Assembly (NCBI RefSeq): GCF_007990755.1 | Contig: NZ_BJXA01000027.1 | Location: 37,896 to 101,895, forward strand | DNA: 64,000 bases | Source of the DNA: Nocardia ninae NBRC 108245 | GTDB lineage: Bacteria > Actinomycetota > Actinomycetes > Mycobacteriales > Mycobacteriaceae | Direction of reading: 5' to 3' | Shown here: positions 17,621 to 25,642 of the stretch, one piece after another | Layout: the number at the start of each line of letters is the position of its first letter | How positions within the stretch are numbered: the first letter of the stretch is position 1 | The notes under the pieces: generated by a model | What the model was told of the DNA's origin: nothing | Databases searched by the model: none | Seen by the model: the letters and a program-made list of their open reading frames with translations, nothing else | Program-made: the position numbers and the translations under genes

Positions 17621-18199
17621 ATGGACAACGTGATCGGACAGATCGACCGTGCTCTCGACGCGACGAGCGTGATCGTCGCCGCCTTGGACGACAGCACCTT
17701 GGCCGCGCCGACGCCCTGCCGGGAGTGGGATGTGCGCACCGTGCTGAACCACACGGTGGGCGGCATGCACGTCTTCGCGGCCGCGTTGAGCGGCACGGAT
17801 TCCGGGGCCGATCACGAATCCGATTGGCTCGGCGGCGATCCGCAGGGCGCCTACGCGGCGGCGGCGGAGGTGGACCGCGCGGCCTGGCATCGGCCCGACG
17901 CGCTGGACAACACGGTGCACAGTTCGCTGGGTGCGCTGCCCGCGTCGGCGGCGGCCCTGGTGCACCTCACCGAGCTGGTGGTGCACGGCGTCGATCTCGC
18001 GGTGGCAATCGGCAGGCCCGATCTGGCGGACGACGAGTTGTGCGGCGAACTTCTCGCCACCATGCGGAGCCGGGGTGGGATCGACCAGTTCCGCGGTCCC
18101 GGCGTCTTCGATGCCGAGATCCCCGTCGCGGACGGGGAGCCCGGGCATCGTCGACTGCTCGGCTATGTCGGCCGGGAAGTGCTGGCCCGGACGCCCTAG
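17621..18199 (+). CDS. TIGR03086-type DinB/maleylpyruvate-isomerase-fold protein
   Basis: 192-residue four-helix metal-binding protein. Family hallmarks are TPCREWDVRTVLNHTVGGMHVFAAAL (metal-binding His at about residue 43) and the third-helix histidines in LTELVVHGVDLAVAIGRP (about residues 117-130). These proteins are often mycothiol- or metal-dependent; the exact reaction is unknown. The ATG at 17621 follows AAGGAAG. No operon partners. Confidence 0.85.
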   Translation: MDNVIGQIDRALDATSVIVAALDDSTLAAPTPCREWDVRTVLNHTVGGMHVFAAALSGTDSGADHESDWLGGDPQGAYAAAAEVDRAAWHRPDALDNTVHSSLGALPASAAALVHLTELVVHGVDLAVAIGRPDLADDELCGELLATMRSRGGIDQFRGPGVFDAEIPVADGEPGHRRLLGYVGREVLARTP

Positions 18200-18203
18200 C
18201 GCG

Positions 18204-18389
18204 CTAGCGGATCCGCACCACGGTCGAGGCCGCCAGCAGCAACAGCTCGCGGGCTGCGACCTGCTGGTAGTCGAGCCTGCCTGCGTGGTTGCGGTGGAGT
18301 GCGTGTTGCTCGGCATGCACCGAGGACGTCGCCGCACCGATATTCCGCGCTGCGTCGTCGTTCGGACGTGCGAAGGTGAAAATGCGCAT
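18204..18389 (-). CDS. small hypothetical protein, 61 residues
   Basis: Short frame from an ATG at 18389 with GAAAGGA about 9 bases upstream. It codes for a His/Ala-rich peptide (MRIFTFARPNDDAARN...) ending in hydrophobic LLLLAAS. No family recognised. It is convergent with the DinB-like gene, whose stop is 4 bp away. Support is only the ribosome binding site and clean frame. Confidence 0.4.
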   Translation of the reverse strand: MRIFTFARPNDDAARNIGAATSSVHAEQHALHRNHAGRLDYQQVAARELLLLAASTVVRIR

Positions 18390-18727
18390 GGCAATTCCGT
18401 CCTTTCCTTCATGGCGGGTATTCGGTCCGATTTCCTGCGCGCTCACCGCATTTCGGCACACGTCGGAAACGTAGCCGGATAGGGTGCGTGCGCGTTCCTA
18501 CGCGCCGGTGGTTCGCGAAACGGACACCATCGGCTCCACGCGAATTCGAGCCGACGGCAGGTAGCGCTACCGGTCGAGCTACCGAATCCGTCGATTCGGT
18601 CGAATCGACCGTTGTCCGCGCACCGGGCGCGTTACGAACTGTATCGGGTCGAATTCGACCGGCGCATCCTATTTTTCGGCGACCTGGCGAGGTAGCGCCG
18701 CACCGGTTGCGTTCGGTCGCGCCCGAT
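18390..18727. other. intergenic gap with inverted repeats before the beta-lactamase-fold gene
   Basis: 338 bp. At 18582-18607 two overlapping inverted repeats share one arm: CCGAATC/GATTCGG with a 4-base gap, then CGATTCG/CGAATCG with a 2-base gap. This may be an operator or a hairpin in the leader of the gene at 18728. The frame of that gene is open back to 18488, so a longer start cannot be excluded. Confidence 0.5.
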
Positions 18728-19648
18728 ATGGCAGTTTGGGCTGTCGTGCAGGAGATCTTTCGCGACGTCGGCGTGCAGGGCTGGGTGCACGCCCGGTGTT
18801 TCGACTGCGGCGCGGAGGTGGGCTCGGGCGCCGACGAGCCGGTGGTGCTCGCGTCGGTGGTGAAGGTGCCGCTGGTGCTGGAGTTCGCCAGGCAGGTGGC
18901 GGCGGGACAGCTGGATCCGACCGATCGGGTGCGTGCGGGGGCATTGGACCGGCTCGGCGGGGTCGGCACGGCGGGTTGCCACGACGACGTCGACCTCAGC
19001 CTGCGTGATGCCGCCTTCTTCGCCATCACGCTGAGCGACAACACCGCCGCCGACCTGCTGTTCGAGCGGGTCGGTATCGACAATGTGCGCTCGCTGGTCC
19101 GCGAACTCGGGCTCGCCGGGACCCGGATCGTCGGTGCGCCGAGGCATATCGTGCAGAGCATGGTCGACGACATCGGCGCGCGGGACGCGGCCGAGTTCGC
19201 CGAGCGATTTCCGGCGCTCGCGGCGTCGGAGATCCTGAGCAGTCGTGCGCTGGATCCGCAGCGGACCACCGCGAGCACGCCGCGCGAGATGACCCGGCTG
19301 CTCACCCTGATCGGCGAGGATCGCGCGGGATCGGCCGAGGCCTGCCGCTGGGTGCGCGATCTCATGCGCCAGCAGCTGAATTGGCATCGCCTCGCGGCTG
19401 CGTTCCCGCCCGAGGTGGGGGTGTGGGCCAAGACCGGCACGCTACCCGGGGTACGCAACGAGATCGGTGTGCTCGAATATCCCGACGGAAGTCGTTATGC
19501 CGTCGCGGTTTTCACCAGGGCAGGCACGCTCGCCCAGCGGCTGCCCGAGGTGGATCGCGCGATCGGCGCCGCAGCCGCGCACGCGGTCGACCGCATTGTT
19601 CACGGCCTGCCGTACACCACGTTCCACGGCCGCTGCGCCACGTCCTGA
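18728..19648 (+). CDS. class A beta-lactamase-fold serine hydrolase, no signal peptide
   Basis: 306-residue protein with all three class A active-site motifs: SVVK at 43-46 (nucleophilic serine S43), SDN at 103-105 and KTG at 235-237. Such proteins hydrolyse beta-lactams or related amides. From the ATG at 18728 no signal peptide is visible, and a longer start at 18488 does not add one, so it may act in the cytoplasm or not be a resistance enzyme. Its 3' end overlaps the convergent LysR gene by 49 bp. Confidence 0.82.
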   Translation: MAVWAVVQEIFRDVGVQGWVHARCFDCGAEVGSGADEPVVLASVVKVPLVLEFARQVAAGQLDPTDRVRAGALDRLGGVGTAGCHDDVDLSLRDAAFFAITLSDNTAADLLFERVGIDNVRSLVRELGLAGTRIVGAPRHIVQSMVDDIGARDAAEFAERFPALAASEILSSRALDPQRTTASTPREMTRLLTLIGEDRAGSAEACRWVRDLMRQQLNWHRLAAAFPPEVGVWAKTGTLPGVRNEIGVLEYPDGSRYAVAVFTRAGTLAQRLPEVDRAIGAAAAHAVDRIVHGLPYTTFHGRCATS

Positions 19649-20550
19649 ACGGCGGCGGGCCGAGAGGCGCCGTCGCCCTGGACAACTCGCACGATCAGCT
19701 CCGCGAGCTCGGTTACCAAGGGGTGCGGCGCGTGCGCGGGCCAGGCGAGCGAGAGCCGCCACTGCATCGTGCCCGCCGGTAGCGGCCGCCAGACGACCCT
19801 CGGCTCCTTCTGTGCCACCAGGCCTTGGTCGAAGGCGACGCCGCGGCCGGAAAGCACCATGCCGAGCACGAATTCGGGGTTACGGGCGTGCTGCACCCGG
19901 GTGGGCCGGAAGCCGTGCTCCCAGCAGGTGCGCAGTGTCGCGTCGTAGAGACCGGGTGCGGCCGCGCGCGGGAAGATCACCAGTCCGAGTCCGGCCAGAT
20001 CGGCGAGGGTGAGCGAAGCACGCACAGCCAGCGGCGAATCGCGCGGCAGCACGACCCCGACGGGTGTGTCGACAGCGGGACCCAGTTCCAGGCCGACCAC
20101 ATCCACCGGGTGTTGCAGCAGACCCGCGTCGAGCTGGCGGTCGGCGAGCAGGCGGACCTGTTCGGCCGTGGTCAGCTCCTGCAGATCCACGCGCACCTCG
20201 CGACTTTCGAACGCGGTGAGGATCGCGGCGAGTACCCGTCCCGCCAGTTCCGGCGGCACGCCGACCCGTAGCGCGTCCATCTCGCCGCGATGCGCCTTGC
20301 CGACCAGCGAGGTCGTGCGCTCCCAGCGGGCGAGTAGGTCGCGGGACTCGGCGAGCAGGATCTGGCCCGCCTCGGTGAGCTCGACCCGGCGGCTGTCCCG
20401 GTCGAACAGCCGCGCGCCCAGATCGTTCTCCAGTTTGCGGATGCGTTGGCTCAGCGGCGGCTGAGCGATGCCGAGGCGTTCGGCGGCCCGGCCGAAATGT
20501 AATTCTTCGGCGACGGCAACGAAGTACCGCAGCTGACGCAGCATGTCCAC
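19600..20550 (-). CDS. LysR-family transcriptional regulator
   Basis: 316-residue regulator. The N-terminal winged HTH (residues 1-60) contains FGRAAERLGIAQPPLSQRIRKLENDLGARLFDR, and the remainder is a periplasmic-binding-protein-like effector domain. Start at ATG 20550 (or 20544). It is divergent from the MBL-fold lipoprotein gene, with only 83 bp between, which is the usual LysR arrangement with its target. A symmetric site at 20558-20577 lies just upstream of its start. Confidence 0.92.
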   Translation of the reverse strand: MDMLRQLRYFVAVAEELHFGRAAERLGIAQPPLSQRIRKLENDLGARLFDRDSRRVELTEAGQILLAESRDLLARWERTTSLVGKAHRGEMDALRVGVPPELAGRVLAAILTAFESREVRVDLQELTTAEQVRLLADRQLDAGLLQHPVDVVGLELGPAVDTPVGVVLPRDSPLAVRASLTLADLAGLGLVIFPRAAAPGLYDATLRTCWEHGFRPTRVQHARNPEFVLGMVLSGRGVAFDQGLVAQKEPRVVWRPLPAGTMQWRLSLAWPAHAPHPLVTELAELIVRVVQGDGASRPAAVQDVAQRPWNVVYGRP

Positions 20551-20557
20551 GCTGCGA

Positions 20558-20577
20558 CGATATCGTTTTCGATATCG
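20558..20577. promoter_or_regulatory. candidate LysR operator
   Basis: Two 8-bp CGATATCG blocks separated by TTTT. Each block is itself palindromic, so the whole is both an inverted and a direct repeat. It lies 8 bp upstream of the LysR start and 57 bp upstream of the divergent MBL-fold gene, where autoregulation plus control of the target would be expected. Confidence 0.65.
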
Positions 20578-20633
20578 CCGAGCAGACCCGTCGGTCTTGG
20601 ACAGCGGCGACGGTCCTGTGTTCTTGTGCCCGC

Positions 20634-21620
20634 ATGACAGGTTTCGGACGGCGAGAATTCTTCGGTATGACGGCGGGCGCCTCGGTGCTCGCGGGTGTAG
20701 TCGCCTGTGGCGGAACGGAATCCGCGAGCCCGGCGGCGGTCTCCGGCGCTCCGGCGCCGAGTGGAATGACCCTGCGCTGGTGGGGCAACAACGGCTGGGA
20801 AATTCGGTTGCCCGGTGGCAAGACGGTTTTGATCGACCCCTGGCTGACCAGGTTTCATACCGGAACCTATACCGCCGCGGGTGCCGATCCGAATACTCCG
20901 ATCACCGTCGATACGGCGCTGATCGACCGCTACGTGGACAGCGGTGAACTACGGGCCGACCACATTCTGGTGACGCACGGTCACTACGACCATCTCACCG
21001 ATGTGCCGTACCTGGCGAAGAAGACCGGTGCGACGGTGCTCGGCACCGAGACCCATCTGAATCTGATGGCCGCGCTCGGCGCACCCGAGGATCAGCTCGC
21101 CATCGCCACCGGCGGTGAGCACCTGCGCTTCGACGGGTACACCATTCGCGTGCTGCGCTCGCTGCACTCGGCCTCCGGTGCCAGGGCCGCGGTGGCGTTC
21201 GCCGGTACCCGGACGGGCCTCGGTGCGAAAAAGCTGCCGGAGCCCAAGGTGATTCGGGATCTGGTCGAGGGTGGCACGCTGGCTTACGAGGTGAGCGGTG
21301 GCGAGGTGAGCGTGCTGAACCTGGGTGGCTCCAACTACATCGAATCCGAGCTGGCGGGTCTGCGCCCGGACGTGCTGTTGTTGCCTGCGGGTGGCGGCAA
21401 GATCGTCGACTACGTCGCGCGGCTACTCCAGGTGACCGGCGGACCGCGCTACGTGTTGCCCACGCACTGGGATGATTTCGACTATCCGCTCGCCGAACCG
21501 GCGCGCGACTGGGGTGGGCTCGAGGCGCTGCGCAAAGCGGTCGCTGCGGCCGGCCCGGCAAGCAAGTTCGTCACAGTTGATCACCTGGAGACCTTCACGC
21601 CTGAGGTGCACGGCTGGTGA
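20634..21620 (+). CDS. MBL-fold metallo-hydrolase with Tat signal and lipobox
   Basis: 328-residue metallo-beta-lactamase-fold protein. The N-terminus has a twin-arginine motif (GRREFFGM), a hydrophobic core and VVACGG, so it is probably a Tat-exported lipoprotein with acylated Cys about residue 25. The metal site is THGHYDH (about residues 114-120), with a further His in LRSLHSA and PTHWDD near the C-terminus. The substrate is unknown. The divergent LysR gene and shared operator suggest induced expression. Confidence 0.87.
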   Translation: MTGFGRREFFGMTAGASVLAGVVACGGTESASPAAVSGAPAPSGMTLRWWGNNGWEIRLPGGKTVLIDPWLTRFHTGTYTAAGADPNTPITVDTALIDRYVDSGELRADHILVTHGHYDHLTDVPYLAKKTGATVLGTETHLNLMAALGAPEDQLAIATGGEHLRFDGYTIRVLRSLHSASGARAAVAFAGTRTGLGAKKLPEPKVIRDLVEGGTLAYEVSGGEVSVLNLGGSNYIESELAGLRPDVLLLPAGGGKIVDYVARLLQVTGGPRYVLPTHWDDFDYPLAEPARDWGGLEALRKAVAAAGPASKFVTVDHLETFTPEVHGW

Positions 21621-21719
21621 AGTGAGCAGTTTCTGGTCTGGCACATGGGCTCTGCCGGGGCGGAAGGTGGGTGCCGTACCGGCTCGGGTGGGCCGGACAA
21701 CCCACCACGAGGAGATCAC

Positions 21720-22820
21720 ATGCCGAATCCGCTGCACGTTCTTGTCGTCGGGGCCGGTGTCGCCGGGATGGCCGCCGCAGGCGCGCTGGATCGGCGCGGG
21801 CTGTCGGTGGACATCATCGAGCGGCGGACGCACAGCCCGGTCGGGGCGGGGCTCTTCTTGCCGGGCAATGCAGTTCGGGCGCTGGCCGAGCTCGGACTCG
21901 GGGATGCGCTGCGGGACGGTGTGCCGATCCGCACACAGCGCCTGCGGGACCACCGGGGTCGCACGCTCGCCGACATCGACATGGCCGCCCTGTGGCGAGG
22001 CGTCGGGCAGCCCGTGGGTATCACCTATGACCGGTTGCGGTCGGCGCTGGCGGACAAGCTGCGGCTGCCCATCCGGACCGGTGTCACCGTGCGCACGATC
22101 ACCGAATCCGATGACGGCGTGGAGGTGGCGTTCAGTGATGGGACAAGTGGCCGCTATGACGTCGTGGTCGGTGCCGACGGGGTGCACTCCGAGCTGCGGC
22201 GCACGGTGCGTCCGCATGCCGAAGCCCGCTACGCGGGGCAGGTCTGTTGGCGGTACGTCACCAGCAATGCCTCGGGTATCGATGACTGGACCGTTTGGCT
22301 CGGGCGGGGCGCGACCTTCCTCGCCGTTCCGGTCGGCAAGGATCGGCTGTACTGCTACGCCGATCTGTCCATGTCCGAACCGGCTGCCGTCGCACCGGCG
22401 GGAACGGCACTGGCCGAACACTTTTCCCATTTCGACAGGGAAGTTCGAGATTTGCTCACGATCCCGGACGCCCACTTCTCCGCCATCGAGGAGGTCATCG
22501 ACTCGACCTGGCGGACCCGGCGAATCATCCTCATCGGTGACGCCGCGCACGCGAGCTCGCCCAATATGGCTCAGGGCGTGGCGATGTCGGTGGAGGACGC
22601 GCTGGTCCTGGCCGAATCCCTCGGTGGCCCCGGCGAAGTCGAGCACATGCTGGCGCGCTATCGGCTGCGGCGTCTCCCGCGTACCCGGTGGGTACAGGCG
22701 CGGGCGCGGCGGCGCGACAGCACCAGGAGCATGGCCCCGGTGGTCCGTGACGCGGTGCTCCGGCTGGCAGCACCTCGAATCTACGAGCGCGACTACTGCC
22801 TGCTCCGCGATCTGCCCTGA
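21720..22820 (+). CDS. FAD-dependent monooxygenase (aromatic hydroxylase type)
   Basis: 366-residue class A flavoprotein monooxygenase. The ADP-binding VVGAGVAGMAAAGAL is at residues 8-22 with the acidic strand end in VDIIERR, the DG motif is VGADGVHSELR (about 158), and GDAAHASSPNMAQGVAMSVEDAL (about 275) contacts the FAD ribityl chain. Start at ATG 21720 with GAGGAG upstream. It follows the MBL-fold gene by 99 bp on the same strand and may share regulation. Substrate unknown. Confidence 0.9.
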   Translation: MPNPLHVLVVGAGVAGMAAAGALDRRGLSVDIIERRTHSPVGAGLFLPGNAVRALAELGLGDALRDGVPIRTQRLRDHRGRTLADIDMAALWRGVGQPVGITYDRLRSALADKLRLPIRTGVTVRTITESDDGVEVAFSDGTSGRYDVVVGADGVHSELRRTVRPHAEARYAGQVCWRYVTSNASGIDDWTVWLGRGATFLAVPVGKDRLYCYADLSMSEPAAVAPAGTALAEHFSHFDREVRDLLTIPDAHFSAIEEVIDSTWRTRRIILIGDAAHASSPNMAQGVAMSVEDALVLAESLGGPGEVEHMLARYRLRRLPRTRWVQARARRRDSTRSMAPVVRDAVLRLAAPRIYERDYCLLRDLP

Positions 22821-23027
22821 GCCTCTGAACCCTTGCTGCACAGGACTTTCGCGCCCGGCGGTGCGCGGTTCTGGCGCGCTTGCGGTGGCGACCGAACAGT
22901 GTGACTGCATTTCCTTAGATGGGTTAACAAACTGGTCGTTCTACCGATATCAGAAGCACGCGCTGCGGATGCAGTGGCGAGAACAGCCAATCGGTGGGGA
23001 AATCCCTTGGCAGTGAGGAACTTCGAG

Positions 23028-23726
23028 ATGTTCACAAGGAATACCGCCCGCAGTGTCGCGGCACTGGCCTGTGGGGCGGCCATGCTGCTCGCCGGCTGTG
23101 ATGCCAACTCCGCGGATACTGCGCCGAAGCCCGGCGCGACCGCCTCGGCGACAAGCGCCCCCGCGGTGCCCGCGCCGGTTCCGGGGGACGCCGGCGCACC
23201 TGCTCCTGCACCTGCGCCCGGCCAGGCACCCGCACCTGCACAAGCGCCTGCACCCGCACCTGCGGCGACCGCTGCACCCGAGAGCCCACCCAAGGTCGAA
23301 CAGCCTGTGGCAGGCGCACTCTGGGACCCCTGCTCACTCCCGGAATCCAAGATCTCCGCCGCCGCACTGGACACTTCCACTAAGAAGCGGCTGACCCACC
23401 CCAATCACCCAACGTGGCAAATGTGCCAGTGGCAAGCCATCGACCGATCCTTCGAATTGGTGATCGGCACCTCCGACCGCACCATCGACGACCTACTCGA
23501 ACCCGGAACATTCCAAGACCTCCGCCAAACCGAATACTACGGCCGCCAGGTAGTCCTCTACCGCTCAGTCCAAGACACCCACAAACGAACCTGCAACGTC
23601 GGCACCCCCGCCCCCTTCGGCAGCACCGAACTCGCAGTACGCACCACCAAGATCCAAACCGACGCCTTCGACTCCTGCGCCGACGTACAGCGCATGGGCG
23701 CCGCCCTACTCACCTCACTGCCCTGA
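23028..23726 (+). CDS. DUF3558-type lipoprotein
   Basis: 232-residue lipoprotein. The signal peptide ends in LLAGC (acylated Cys about residue 20), followed by a ~60-residue Pro/Ala-rich linker of PA repeats that probably spans the cell wall. A C-terminal DUF3558 domain has DPCSLP, CQWQ and two further cysteines (RTCNVG, FDSCADV). The family is frequent in Nocardia and mycobacteria; its role is unknown. The ATG at 23028 is chosen for its GAGGAAC site. The second half uses more A/C-ending codons than its neighbours. Confidence 0.82.
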   Translation: MFTRNTARSVAALACGAAMLLAGCDANSADTAPKPGATASATSAPAVPAPVPGDAGAPAPAPAPGQAPAPAQAPAPAPAATAAPESPPKVEQPVAGALWDPCSLPESKISAAALDTSTKKRLTHPNHPTWQMCQWQAIDRSFELVIGTSDRTIDDLLEPGTFQDLRQTEYYGRQVVLYRSVQDTHKRTCNVGTPAPFGSTELAVRTTKIQTDAFDSCADVQRMGAALLTSLP

Positions 23727-23951
23727 CCCCGGCACCGAACACGCGCGCCCGCTACTGAGCGCGGACAGGGGGCCCAGCGGAGGTAAACCGTTGGGCCATC
23801 GTCTGATCCGGGTTGCCGCCAGTAGCCGTTCGCTGTTGCTGCTCGGCAGTGGTGCCCCGGCGGGGGATGGGTGGATCGAATTCCCTACGGTCCTCGTGAT
23901 GCCGGCATTCCTGGCAGTCTCTACCGATCTGCTGCTCCGAGGAGTCGTGTC

Positions 23952-24503
23952 ATGAAGATTCCAACCCCGTTGTCGCCGGCGAGCGCTATTCCTGTCACGG
24001 ATTTCGCCGACCCGTGTACCCGTGCTCTGCTGGCGAACAACGGCACCACCACACTCCTGCTGGAGGCCGCCCTGCGCACCTCGGTCACCGTCGTGGTCCA
24101 CGACCAATACCTGCAGAGCGCAGGCGAATTGCCGCCGGAGGTCGGTCGGGCCCTGCAGCTGCAGGGGCAGCACAGAGTACTGGTGCGGCACTCGATCCTG
24201 ATGACGCCTGACCAGCGCCCGGTCTCCTGCAACCGGGCAATCATCGCTGCGGCACTCGATAGTCCGCTTTCCGCTCTCGGCGACGACCGGCACACGCCAC
24301 TCGGCCGGACCCTGCTGTCGGCCGGTGTCGAACAGTATCGACAAGTTCTGACCACCGGTCACCATCCGTGGCCCCTCGCCGCCGAGTTCCGGGCCGCCGC
24401 GGGCAAGACCTACCTCGTCGGTATCGACGGCCGACCTCGGCTGCACCTGACCGAGACCTACAATCCGGACCTGTTCTCGGCCGATCTGGACCCGGTCACC
24501 TGA
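23952..24503 (+). CDS. chorismate-pyruvate-lyase-like (DUF98) protein
   Basis: 183-residue protein whose pattern LLANNGTTTLLLEA ... RVLVRHSILMTP ... SPLSALGDD ... TPLGRTLLS resembles the chorismate lyase/UTRA fold, including M. tuberculosis Rv2949c, which makes 4-hydroxybenzoate from chorismate. The Arg/Gly/Glu residues that bind the product cannot all be placed by eye, so activity is uncertain. The ATG at 23952 is used. It is the last gene before the restriction island. Confidence 0.6.
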   Translation: MKIPTPLSPASAIPVTDFADPCTRALLANNGTTTLLLEAALRTSVTVVVHDQYLQSAGELPPEVGRALQLQGQHRVLVRHSILMTPDQRPVSCNRAIIAAALDSPLSALGDDRHTPLGRTLLSAGVEQYRQVLTTGHHPWPLAAEFRAAAGKTYLVGIDGRPRLHLTETYNPDLFSADLDPVT

Positions 24504-24577
24504 CGGGACGATCGGCCGCAGTGCCGCGCATCCCCGGCGGATCTACCACCTACCGACCTGTGCATCGTGATTGTGAG

Positions 24578-24725
24578 ACGGTGGAGTCATGAATCGGCTC
24601 GGGAACGCGACCTCTCCGTACCTGCGGCAGCATGCGGACAATCCGGTGCATTGGCAAGAGTGGGATGCGGCGGCGCTGGGGGAGGCGCGGGAGCGCGATG
24701 TGCCGATTTTGTTGTCGGTGGGGTA
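24578..24725. repeat. long direct repeat flanking the restriction island, left copy
   Basis: 148 bp identical, base for base, to 29298-29445. It covers 11 bp before the start codon and the first 45 codons of the DUF255 gene. Just beyond (24726-24753) the two copies still align at protein level but differ at about half the bases. Confidence 0.97.
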
Positions 24726-24765
24726 TGCGTCGTCTCACTGGTGCCAGATGATGTCTCGAGGCTAA
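24589..24765 (+). pseudogene. 5' stub of the DUF255/thioredoxin gene (58 codons)
   Basis: Reads exactly as the first 46 codons of the intact gene at 29309, then diverges. The catalytic YASCHWCHVM becomes YASSHWCQMM, and the frame ends four codons later at TAA 24763. The first cysteine of the CxxC motif is lost (TGT to TCT). Because the start codon and the 11 bases before it are intact the stub could be translated, but it cannot make a functional protein. It marks the left end of the inserted restriction island. Confidence 0.92.
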
Positions 24766-24786
24766 AACTCGTCCGCACAACATCTT

Positions 24787-25638
24787 TCAGTAGACCGAGT
24801 CGCCTTCTTGCCTTGTCTGGTTGCGGAGGGCGGGCACATTGGGCGTATGTGCCGCTTGCTGCCGCGTTTGCGCTGCGCGCCGCTCTTGAAGGAGTTGTTC
24901 AATGAGATTAGCTGCTTTCCCGACATCTTCGTGTTCCCAGACTCGTACGACTGCCCAGCCTGCCTCGATCAATCGACCGGTGGTTTCGTGGTCGCGTGCC
25001 TGATTGCCGACGATTTTTTCCCGCCAGAACTGCTCGTTTCTCGTAGCGGACCGGTAGTGGTCTGGGCATCCATGCCAGAAGCACCCGTCGACGAACACCG
25101 CGACTCGGTCACTGTGGAACACAAGATCTGCCCGCCGTCGGAATTCTGGTATCGGTCGAGAGTCAACCCTGTAGCGCAGGCCGCGCTGGTGTAGCAGGCG
25201 CCGAAGAGCCAGTTCAGGGGTTGTGTTCTTACTTCGGTTTCCCTGCATAGAGGCTCGGACTGCCTTAGATGAGGCGGTCGAATCCGGCGGAAGCGGTGCC
25301 TCGGTCAGAAGACCTCGTTCCCTCGCACGACGCCAGGCGGCCGCGAGGTTTTTGCCGCGAGTCTCATGCTCGACTTCACAGATGTATCGCTCGATAGTCC
25401 TCCCGCCCTGAGACCATCTGAGATATGCGCGGACGCGACGTGTCCTTCGGTAGAGTCGGAGACTAACTGAAGCGCGCGCTAAACGTCCGTTGCCGAGAAC
25501 TATCGTGCGACGTTGCCGCCCGCCAGCCGCCCGATCCTGCTCAATCGCCGGGACCGCCGCATCGATGCGCCTTTTGTAAGCTTGTTCCGGCGGTAGCCGG
25601 TCCTTCCAACGTCCCGTATCGCGCGGGCTGGTCCGCAT
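24787..25638 (-). CDS. vsr: very short patch repair (Vsr) endonuclease with N-terminal extension
   Basis: Nicks T:G mismatches left when 5-methylcytosine deaminates, protecting sites of the partner methylase. The Vsr core covers residues ~128-255: MQGNRSKNTTPELALRRLLH, RRADLVF with the catalytic Asp (D171), FVDGCFWHGC with zinc ligands, and AVVRVWEHED. Residues 1-125 are not part of a standard Vsr (~140 residues): a basic segment, then a beta-rich RAYLRWSQGG/ERYICEVE module that could bind DNA. The ATG at 25638 starts 4 bp after the methylase stop, so the two are co-translated. Confidence 0.92.
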   Translation of the reverse strand: MRTSPRDTGRWKDRLPPEQAYKRRIDAAVPAIEQDRAAGGRQRRTIVLGNGRLARASVSLRLYRRTRRVRAYLRWSQGGRTIERYICEVEHETRGKNLAAAWRRARERGLLTEAPLPPDSTASSKAVRASMQGNRSKNTTPELALRRLLHQRGLRYRVDSRPIPEFRRRADLVFHSDRVAVFVDGCFWHGCPDHYRSATRNEQFWREKIVGNQARDHETTGRLIEAGWAVVRVWEHEDVGKAANLIEQLLQERRAAQTRQQAAHTPNVPALRNQTRQEGDSVY

Positions 25639-25642
25639 GTGC

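Noticed and set aside
22821-23027. upstream extension of the DUF3558 lipoprotein (starts at 22974 or 23013)
   Set aside because: The signal peptide and ribosome binding site place the start at ATG 23028.
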